Assembly: GCA_030248215.1 (NCBI GenBank) | Contig: JASANG010002092.1 | Coordinates: 310,001-374,000, forward strand | Reading direction: 5' to 3' | Length of the DNA stretch: 64,000 bases | Origin: Enoplolaimus lenunculus | Taxonomy: Eukaryota; Nematoda; Enoplea; Enoplida; Thoracostomopsidae | Part shown: piece by piece, positions 1 through 9,200 of the stretch | Numbering within the stretch: the first letter of the stretch is position 1 | How the letters are laid out: each line of letters starts with the position of its first letter | Translations under genes and position numbers: made by a program | The notes under the pieces: model-generated | Database searches by the model: none | Seen by the model: only the letters and a program-made list of their open reading frames with translations | What the model was told of the DNA's origin: nothing

Positions 1-233
1 AAGCACCAATTGTCAGGCACAGAACTATTTGGACTAAAATATGGAATTATTTTTTAGCTCTAAAACAATAGGTTAAAACTACAACTCTTGTGCGCACAAC
101 TTTTAAAAATAACCACTATCAACTTTCAGATGCAAAGCAATAGCTCGATCTGCTAACAAACCTCGTTCTATTTTAATTAAGCAATGTCCGCTCCGCAGCG
201 CTCAGGCGTAATTGCCTTACTTATAAATGTCCC
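1..233. repeat. Direct repeat, left copy (about 233 bp)
   Basis: This stretch recurs in the same orientation at 3896-4129 with only about four differences: one T in a T-run, one C/T change, a two-base indel and one T/G change near the end. It contains a TATAAA-like box just before the two copies diverge. The window begins at the first shared base, so the repeat may extend further left. Such near-identity over a 3.9-kb spacing fits LTR or solo-LTR sequence, or a recent segmental duplication around the piggyBac element. Confidence 0.8.
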
Positions 234-2731
234 TAGGACACGCGTTAAAAGAGCTACAGTAAACGAATAGCTAGTCATACTCTGTTGATTTATTGATATA
301 TACGTTTTTTAGACTGTTTATAGTATTATTAACAGCTTTACAGTGTTTTATTGATCATTGTTTTTGTTTGGCGTTCATTGCAAATACGTTATGGATAGCC
401 ATAAAAGGTAAGTAGAATGAATTGTATTGCTATTTACGTTGTATTTCTTAGCCAACGAAGATTTTATCACCATATTACCTTGTGATTATAGCAGTATATA
501 TAATACGAAAATCAGCTTCATGTCTCGATCTATACTTGTACAAGAGGTACTAGTAGTTGCTGTCTATTTTACTAGACCCTAGGAACAAGGGGTCTCAATT
601 TTTGCAAAAATCAGAAGTATCTGCTAGACAGTAAATAACGTTTGTGAGCAAACCGTTGTATAAATATAAATTCGTTTGAATCTTGTGCACTTCTAGGACA
701 GCTAAAGCTTAGGCCCATGCTTATGGTTAAGACTTTAGGCTAACGCTTCGTTTCATGTGTTTATTGTAATTTTGCTCCTCAGATATTCCGTGCAAGAAGT
801 CTTAGACATGGTTACTGCTGACGACGAAGATGTGGAAGCGATATACGTAGTGCCACCAAACCGTACATACGATACAGATGAAGATTCGGGCGATGAAGAC
901 GGCGGATTGCTTGACAACCTAAATGGGCGTCGGCTACAGGCGGAAGCTGAAGTCGTACTGCGATCTGGAACACGGTTGGGTGGAGAAACTGAAGATTCGA
1001 ATGGCGATAAATCTGAAGAAGAACACACATCAAACAAGGTGCCAGCGGCAAAAAAGAAAAAGGTCAGTAAATGGGCCGATGGTGACATTGATGAGATACA
1101 TTTTACTCCAGTCTCTGCGGATAAATCGTCGTATATAGGCAAATCGCCAACGGAACTTTTTGAATTGTTCTGGGACGATAGATTGTTTGAATATCTTAGC
1201 GAACAGTGCAGCAGTTACGCACGATACAAAAATTGTGCTGATCCAGAAATTACTGTGGAAGAGTTGAAGTGTTTTATGGCAATTTTGATTGTTAGTGGCT
1301 ACGCAAAACTGCCGGGCAAGCGATTTTTTTTGGGATAGTGGATCTGATATGAGAAATACGGCGGTTTATGAATCAATGAGGCGCAATCGCTTTGAACAAA
1401 TAATGTCGTTTCTTCATGTTGCTGATAACAATCAACCGTTAACCGGGGACAAATATTGGAAGTTGCGCCCCTTGATTGAAAATCTACAGGAAAAGTTTGC
1501 TCGAAATTTCTTGCCAAAGCTTCATATAGACCATGATGAAACTATGATAGAATATTTTGGCCGCCATGGCTGTAAACAATTTTTACGCGGTAAACCGATT
1601 AGATTCGGATATAAAGGGTGGTGCCTCAATACTCCAGATGGTTACCTTCTCGCGTTCGAATTCTACCAAGGAAAAACCTTCAAAAGAAACTCTGACTACG
1701 AAGCAAGGTTTGGAAAAGCGGGGGCGGCCATGATGCAACTAGTTGACAGTCTTCCCAATGAAATTCAAAATCTTCAGTTGTATTTCTACCACGACAACCT
1801 GTTTACAGGAATGAATCTTATTGAAGAATTGGGAAACAGAGGATATGGTTCAACCGGAACAATAAGAGACAACAGAATACCACGTGAAGTAGGCATACAG
1901 GATATGAGAACGGTCAAGAAGCAGGATCGCGGGTATTATGTCCAACGAAAATGCTGCGACGAAAGGGGAATAGTTATTGTGCGCTGGATGGACAATGCTG
2001 TTGTTACAGCTGCTTCAAACTGTCACAGCGTTGATCCTTGCACAAACGTGAGCAGGTGGTCGCAGAAGGAAAAACGCACTATTCAAATTCCGCGTCCTAA
2101 CTTGATCAGTTGCTATAACGCATATATGGGTGGGACAGATCGAATGGACCAGAATGTTTCGTTATATAGAATTGGAGTCCGAGGGAAAAAATGGTGGTGG
2201 CCATTGTTTACATGGCTAATTGACGTGTCTATTACAAATGCATGGTGCATATATCGAGAATGTGCCACCTCCAATATCGAAAGCGTGTTGCCGCAGCTGA
2301 ATTTTCGACGTCATATAGCCCAAGTGTATTTGGCAAGATATAGGACAGCGCCAAAAAGCGCAGGACGACCGGCTATTGCTCATTCAAGTACTTCGGATAC
2401 ACGGGTACATGACGATGTTCGTTTTGACAACACAGGGCACTATTTGATTTATACAGAAGGCAAAAAACAAAGACGTTGTGCGGGAAAAAACTGTACGACA
2501 AAGTGTATTACCCAATGCGATAAATGCCAGGTTGGCTTGTGTATTGGATGTAATAGAACGTATCATCAAAAAATTGAGATGAGGTGACTAATATGTAATA
2601 TAGTTGTTGTAATAATTTTGTATTTGAGTGCTCTTGGCTCCTGCATTTATCTTTTCATTGTTTTCATGTAAAAATTTTAATTTTGACAGTTTGAAGGTTG
2701 TGATATGTCCTAGTGTCCATTATAGTGGACA
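228..2731 (+). mobile_element. piggyBac-type DNA transposon, approximate limits
   Basis: The transposase at 757-2587 sits between two short palindromic sequences that share tgtcc and ctaggaca-type blocks, at 228-240 on the left and 2706-2731 on the right. The right one is a near-perfect palindrome around a TATA centre. I read them as the element's terminal or subterminal inverted repeats. I could not find flanking TTAA targets that pair convincingly (TTAA occurs at 245 and 2763), so the exact ends are uncertain. The left end coincides with the point where the flanking direct repeat stops matching its second copy. Confidence 0.55.
757..2587 (+). pseudogene. piggyBac-family transposase (PGBD-like), split by a frameshift
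   Basis: This is a cut-and-paste DNA transposase. The first frame (757-1338) carries the acidic N-terminal region typical of the family (TDEDSGDEDGGLLDNL). The second (1289-2587) carries the catalytic core. The three family aspartates are visible in HDETMIEYFG, FYHDNLFTG and GGTDRMDQN, and a cysteine-rich C-terminal domain ends in CIGCNRTYHQK. The frames meet at an eight-T run near 1324-1331. One T fewer would read through into the expected F-F-W-D, so this looks like a single indel in a homopolymer, either a real mutation or a sequencing error. Everything else looks undecayed, which suggests a recent insertion. Length is close to the usual 550-600 residues. Confidence 0.93.
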
Positions 2732-3895
2732 GCGCGTATTTGAGTAGCAAACCAATTATTTGTTAAGAACATTATACAGATATGTTTACCAAGTTATAAT
2801 TTTCGTAAAATGACTAGAATATATTGGATTTTTCGAAAAAATTAAAATTCAGGATAATATGGGTTAATAGTGTCGCGTCAGATCTCTTCTGCGCACGTAT
2901 CTGCACGAGAAGCGTGCCGGGAGGTGAGGCAGGTGGCCGGGGCTCCCCACAATCGGAACCAGTTAGTCTGTCATAATTTAGATATTTAGACTAATGCATC
3001 ATCCAGGTAATAACGCGCACGCGATGTGAAAATTTGTCCGCTCAATATTCATAGGGTGCCAAAATTTTGAAGCTATATTGACGACTGAATAATATTTTTT
3101 GTCCCTATTTAGCTAGCATGACGAATTTTTATGATATTATTAAGAAGACTGCCAAAAATGGCAGACTGTTAAAATAGGGTTTTATTTTTTGATGTCCTTT
3201 TAAGAACCTAACAAATTTTTTCGTTTTAAAATTATTTTTCACATTTTCAGGTGGACCGAAATTATTTTACTGTAATTTTCAGCTCAAAAGTATCCACGCG
3301 GAGAACAGGTGAGTAAAAGATTTTTAGTTTATACTTTAAAGTATGTGTTTGGCAGAGCCGTATTTCTAAATGCAGAGCGAGTTCGACATTCTTGAGCACC
3401 CGATATGGGTTTTTAGCAAGGCGTTTGTCAAAAAGTAGATATTTACTTTGCTAGTGTACATTTGACGAGTAGCCGTTTAGAAAAGGGTAAATACGAAAGG
3501 TGTACGTTCAGCACCATGTGCTCGGGGCTGTTCTTAAGTAACCGACACACATCTGAGTTTCATACACTGTACCGTGCACATATACTGACAGCCAGAGCAC
3601 ACTAACCGGCACATTCTTGTCAGATAAGCCCCTATTCTCAAATGTGTGGCATGTCGGTTTTGTATTTCGGTTCTGTATTTCATCCGGTTGTGTGTTTCGG
3701 GTCTGTTCCTTTCTGTGTGATCCGGGTAGCTATCTATTGTATTCGTAACCGCGTCAACTGTATTTTGGGGTCTAACGGCTAATGGATCCGTACTTCAACT
3801 AAGATCGATCGCTCCGCAGGAAACGCACGGTTTTGGAAATTTTATATAAAAGTAAAATAGCAAATACGGAATGACAAATAAGACTATAAAATTTA
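2732..3895. other. Non-coding spacer with repeat fragments
   Basis: No open frame of note. It holds the 130-bp GC-rich module listed separately (2865-2994). Just after it, 2995-3030 is matched in inverted orientation at about 21530-21565. The rest is AT-rich sequence without a recognisable gene. Confidence 0.6.
2865..2994 (+). repeat. 130-bp GC-rich dispersed module, copy 1
   Basis: It runs from ttaatagtgt to gactaa and recurs at 21619-21748 in the same orientation with about six differences. Its core (gtgccgggaggtgaggcag, then ggccggggctccccac) is far more GC-rich than the surroundings. No ORF and no convincing RNA polymerase III boxes were seen. It could be a SINE-like or MITE-like unit, or the core of a larger element. 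Confidence 0.7.
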
Positions 3896-4129
3896 AAGCA
3901 CCAATTGTCAGGCACAGAACTATTTGGACTAAAATATGGAATTATTTTTAGCTCTAAAACAATAGGTTAAAACTACAACTCTTGTGCGCACAACTTTTAA
4001 AAATAACCACTATCAACTTTCAGATGCAAAGCAATAGCTCGATCTGCTAATAAACCTCGTTCTATTTTAATTAAGCAATGTCCGCTCCGCAGCGCTCAGG
4101 CGTAATTGCCTTATACTTATAAAGGTCCC
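3896..4129. repeat. Direct repeat, right copy (234 bp)
   Basis: Second copy of the repeat at 1-233. After 4129 the two copies diverge: here the sequence continues into a stretch leading towards the LTR-like block at 4663. That makes this copy a possible distal part of an LTR read on the minus strand. Confidence 0.8.
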
Positions 4130-4662
4130 AATTCCACCTAAGCCTATGACTGCTGCGTACAGCTTGCCGTAAAGAATTACCAACACGACTGCTCACACGA
4201 GCCAGTCGATTTCACTATTAATGCAATACTCACCAAATACCGGGGAAAACAATTGGCTCCAAAGGAGACACACGCAGGGGAAACTAAACTAACAGTCAAA
4301 ATTCCGGGAATAAGTCACACTTTGGATCACAACACATCTCCGCAAAATATATCCAAAACTGTAGATAAAAACGCAACTGATAATTTCAACCAACTGAGGA
4401 ATTCTTAACTAAGAATTTTTTTTTGGTTATTTTTTAGTAAATTTAATATTAATTTTTGTAGAATTTTTTTAAGAATATTGTTTTAGAACTATTTTTACAC
4501 GCACGACGCCGATATAATCAAAAATACACAAAAATAACACAAAAAACAATAACTAAAAACACCCTAAAAACCACGTCTTAACCCTAGCTAGGTAATTGTT
4601 TTTAGGTTTTGAAAATAGATTTTTATATATTTTTAGTAAAATATCCGGCACGACTTAAGAGT

Positions 4663-4820
4663 CGCACTCGGATATTGGCCAGCGGGGTCACAGCTCAGAA
4701 ATAAGAAAAAGAGTGCTAAATAGGAGCCCAGGGCGCTCCAGAAAAAGGGAAAGCTGAGGGAGGGTGATTTAGAAAATTAAAAGTAAAAACCCAAAATTCA
4801 AAGGTGAGACACCACCTACA
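4663..4820 (-). repeat. LTR-like block, distal copy
   Basis: It matches 5412-5570 in direct orientation with roughly five differences. On the minus strand it begins TGTAGGTGGTGTCTCACC. Downstream (to about 4130) the sequence is AT-rich without an ORF and may be the rest of this LTR. Confidence 0.75.
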
Positions 4821-5411
4821 TCGCAGTGCACTGTCTGTGGCTTGTTATGTCGAAAACATGACTATATTGGTGGCAGTGATGCATACATAGGAGAATGAAC
4901 AGAGGCCGTTTGACTTTAAAAGCTACGTACGTACATTTTGTTTTGCGGGTAATCTTTTTGTCCATTTTAGACCCACGATCTGCCACAGTACTTAATAATG
5001 GTCGAGACGAAATAGCGATAATGATTTTTCTCATTCTCAGTGAGTTTCTTTTCAGCTAATTATGTTACACATTATCAATGCTGCTTAGTTTTTGGACTGA
5101 GAATTGTAAAAATAATTATAAAAAAAAAATTAAAACAAAAAATACATTATATCTTCCCTCCAAAATTTCAACAAAAAAAAATAAAAAAAAAAAAAAAAAA
5201 AAAATATATAAAAAACCAATAACAATCAAAAAAAAACAAAAACAACAAAAAAAAACAAAACAAAACAAAAAACAAAAACAAAAAAACACCCACCCCAAAC
5301 TATAACACACCACCCAAAAAAAAAAAAAAAAAATAAAAAAAAAAAAAAAAACCAAAACCACCCACCCAACACCCCACCCATAAAAAAAATTTATATATAA
5401 AAAAAAAAACA
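4821..5411. other. Insert between the two LTR-like blocks, half of it G-free
   Basis: The first part (to about 5106) is ordinary sequence without a recognised gene. From 5107 to 5413 the plus strand contains no G: it is A-rich with C and a little T, including several A-runs and ccaccc motifs. The long open frames across it are products of that composition and are not genes. Confidence 0.7.
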
Positions 5412-5570
5412 TCGCACTCGGATATTGGCCAGCGGAGTCACAGCTCAGAAATAGGAAAAAGAGTGCTAAATAGGAGCCCAGGGCGCTCCAGAACAAGGAA
5501 AAGCTGAGGGAGGGTGATTTAGAAAATAAAAAGTAAAAACCCAAAATTCAAAGGTGAGACACCACCTACA
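5412..5570 (-). repeat. LTR-like block next to the polypurine tract
   Basis: On the minus strand a purine tract (GAAGGGGGA, about 5572-5580) is followed at once by TGTAGGTGG, the arrangement expected at the start of a 3' LTR. The block repeats at 4663-4820. The lower-coordinate side breaks off into the G-free tract. Confidence 0.7.
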
Positions 5571-5929
5571 ATCCCCCTTCGACGCAAAACGCCGACCCCT
5601 GGCGTTTACCCACAAAAAATTGGACCAAAAATAATTTTACCCTACTGACCCCGCTTACATAAAAATTTAAAAAGAGGGGTTAAAAATAAGAAAAATATTT
5701 TAAATTTTGTTTGAAATATTTTTAAAATGCTTAAAAATAGAAACAAAAACATAAAAAATATAAAAACACAACAGTTATACGTAATATTTCACCATATATA
5801 TAAAATACACCGTATATTTAACAAGTATGGAATGACAAGTAATTTTTGGAAGGCAATTATTTGACAAGTAACTATGACCATTATAAAATAAATGGAATTA
5901 AAGTGACAATGTCACAACATATAATACAT

Positions 5930-6185
5930 ATTTATACATTTTTAAAACAGTTTTTTATAAAACAGTTTTTATACATACAGTTTATGCTATAAATCACAGT
6001 TCAAGACACATTATGCAAGTTTTTATAAAACAGTTTTTATACAGGTTATTTTATAAAACTCATTTCAAAACACAGTATTCAAGTTTTGTATAAAACAGTT
6101 TTATACAGGTTATGTTATAAAACTCAGTTCAATACATACTATGCAAGTTTTTACAAAACAGTTTTTATAACATACGAATTATTTT
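5930..6185. repeat. Short tandem repeat of about 75-80 bp, three units
   Basis: Units share a ttttataaaacagttttta block followed by ttatgttataaaactca-type sequence and a caagt motif. They lie in the non-coding stretch between the long ORF and the LTR of the minus-strand retroelement. Confidence 0.6.
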
Positions 6186-6272
6186 TATAAAACACAATAA
6201 AAACATAATTATTGTCGCATCCGTGAAAAATAACTTCCGTCTTTGTGATTGTCTTTAACCTTTGTCCCGTCT

Positions 6273-9200
6273 TTAAAACTTGAATCGCCTTCTTTCTTGT
6301 GATCCTGACTGGTCCCAATTCTCCGGTGGTTGACTTTGAAACATCGGTCGCACGTTGATCGACATTAATGACGGCAATCGTGGCCTTTCTTGTCCTTGAC
6401 CCAACGAATCGACTCGCGGCGTACTTTGGTGACGACGCGGGCTTCTCCGTAATTGCGGTTCCACAGGCGTTTGTTGTTGTTGTTGTTGTTGTTCTACCTG
6501 CTCTTGTGAAAGCCGGCTTACCACCGGAATATAATTATGACTACATTCATCATATACAATCCTAGGTTCATCCTGGGACTGGCGAACCTCTTGGTCGCTT
6601 GTCCCTCTTTCCACAATTTCACCTTCACTTAATTCCTGCTGTTCCTGCGATTGGGCATAACCTTCGACTTCTATAGTCGTTGGTTGCTTTTGGCTAACAT
6701 GTGGTATATTCTGACTTTCGGGTTGGGCCGGGGGTGGGGGAGGAGGATTTACCTGCTGGATTGTCACAGCAGAGACATTTTGTCTCCCCTGTGACGGAAC
6801 TGCTACTACCTTTTGGCGGGAACGGTTGCGTTGTTCAATTATTTCCTGTTGCAATTCCAGGTCCGAAGCTTGTATTATTCTCCGAACTTCCGCAACAGAG
6901 TTAGTTACACGCCTCATTTCGGTTTCTAGAAAACTTTCCGCATGTGGGTTAATTTCCTTTAATTTTTCTTCAAAATTTAGGCTATGGGGTGGGCCCTCAA
7001 TTATAGCATCCTGGAACTCCATAGGCCATGGATGCTCTTCCATTAGGCATGCGGTACTTTTAGCCAACAATTCCTTGTTTTCATTTGGAATTTGAGCTAA
7101 TGTTAATTTTTCCAATTCCGGTTGTTCATTGTCCAATTCATTGAAGAGTCTTGCACGTTTCTGTTTGTCGTGCACTTCGTTAATGGCCTGAATATTTTTC
7201 CTATCGAATGCGTTCCTGATTTTCCAATAGTTACTGTTAGAGTACCCCGCACACTCAACTAATATGAGCATTGCTTGGGCTCTAACATCCCTACATTTTG
7301 AATACCTTTGTTGAACAACGTATTGCGATAAAGGAAGGAAATATTCGGGGGGCGCATTTATGTAGTATCGACGTCGCCAAGACATGCGTTCGATGCAATA
7401 TTTTCTTAATTCACATGCAAACCATCGCATCAGATCCTCGTATTCCCTCGTCGACATATTCGGTTTAATCTTTGTTACTGAAACTGCTAAACCATATTCT
7501 GCATAATTCAAATAATTTAACAAATCCTTAAATTCAGCCTTTACATGGAGTCTAAATCTCCATGCTTCTAAAAATGCCTCTTTCCATTTATCTGCTAATT
7601 TTCGAAGCCTAGTTGCAGACATCAATGTCTGTGGCATAGGAACAATATCGTTGATAGCAAAATAATAGATTTGTAATCTATATTCATAACCTATAGGCGG
7701 TTGTTGTACTAAGTCTGCTGGTTCCATTAGTAATATATTTGGATAAGTTAAATTTAAACTGGAAGAGGTGGCTTCACCTTCTGGTTCTTGCTCTTGTACT
7801 CCGACGGCTGCAGCCGCTGAAGTACCCGCTATAGGGGACATTGACCTAGGGAGTGGTTCATTCATACTTTCTAAACGTGCCTGTTTAACAATTACCATTG
7901 GCGTTCGAGCCCTTTTTTGTTTACTTGGACCTTTAGCCACGTCTTTGCCTTTATCTGTTATCACTTTTTCCACTATTACGTCTGATTGTTGTCCTGCTTG
8001 ATCGTCGGCGTCTTCGTCGATTATCAATTCACCCATACTGTCGGCACCTAAATCCTGCCTAGCAGGCTCCTGAAATTCTGTTTGTGTTTCCGATTCCAAG
8101 ATATTCGGAACAGGGCCTAATTTTCTTTCTAATTGCAAAATTCTCTTTTCCAATTTTCGTTTATCATCCAATAAATTTAGTAATTCTGTATGATCTCTAA
8201 CAGAATTTTGCATTGCCTTTGTTAAAACTTTTTCAGTACTTACCTTTTCCTGTTCTAATTTGCAGATTCGAACTTCCTGAATTGCAAATTTTTTAATATA
8301 TTCCTGCCTCAATTTTTCATCGTTTTCCTTCATCCAATCAGTATGTATGGAAGCTGCCTGAAGGGTGGACTTTGCTTGTTCAATAGTATCATCCACCATA
8401 CTGACATATTCCTGATAATAATGAAGCTTTAACATTGCTTCCTTTGCCTCTCGGTCCAAATTATTCCTTTGTAATATTACTCCATTCAAGCTTTTAATAG
8501 CCGCCTGAAGTACAATATACCGTTGTTCAATTTGGTAATATGGGAATCCAACTTCTGGGACAAATTTTTTCATAGCGGCTTGTACTTCCGCCATTGCCTT
8601 TAATTCCTTCTTTTGTATTTCCTCGATCCTATTTTTAATTAAATCCGTAATTGTTACAGATCCACCTGGGGGCGTTAGTTCACGGGTGGTATCGATTCCT
8701 GGAGGATATGGAATAAAACTCATCCACGTCGCTCCCTCTGGTACTGTAAATCTACTAGTTGTTTTGGGTCTATAGGAGACACCGGGCGATGGTTGTATAA
8801 CTGATAATTTTTCTTGCTCACCTAAAATAGATGTATTAAATTTCTTACTTATCTGTAATGTTTCATATTCCGAAGGTACCTGTTGGAAAACGTCCTGTTC
8901 AAGTTCCGTGATTGTTGTGTCCCCCAGTCTTGCACTGGAAGAAATTGTTTCCACAGGGCTTGGATATGAACTTACTCCTGAAACTGGTTCTGAAGTACGA
9001 CTTATTGTAGTCGGTTCTTCAGAAAATTTCTCAACTTCCATTGACTGGACAGCTAACCTATTTGCTAAATCGCTGTTAACATCCGTAATTGACGTTTCTT
9101 GAGGTGATTCCGTAGTGTCCATTTGTTGAAACAACGGAACTGTATCTTGCCTTGCAAGCCTTATCTGTTCCTCTGAAAGAGTTGGCGCTTTTGCCACCTC

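Noticed and set aside
2865-2994. Spliced-leader or snRNA gene
   Set aside because: The GC-rich repeated module is of suitable length, but no Sm-type site, donor in a leader position or tandem gene arrangement was found.
5116-5544. 142-codon minus-strand frame rich in phenylalanine
   Set aside because: It is the translation of the poly-A, G-free tract; composition alone keeps it open.
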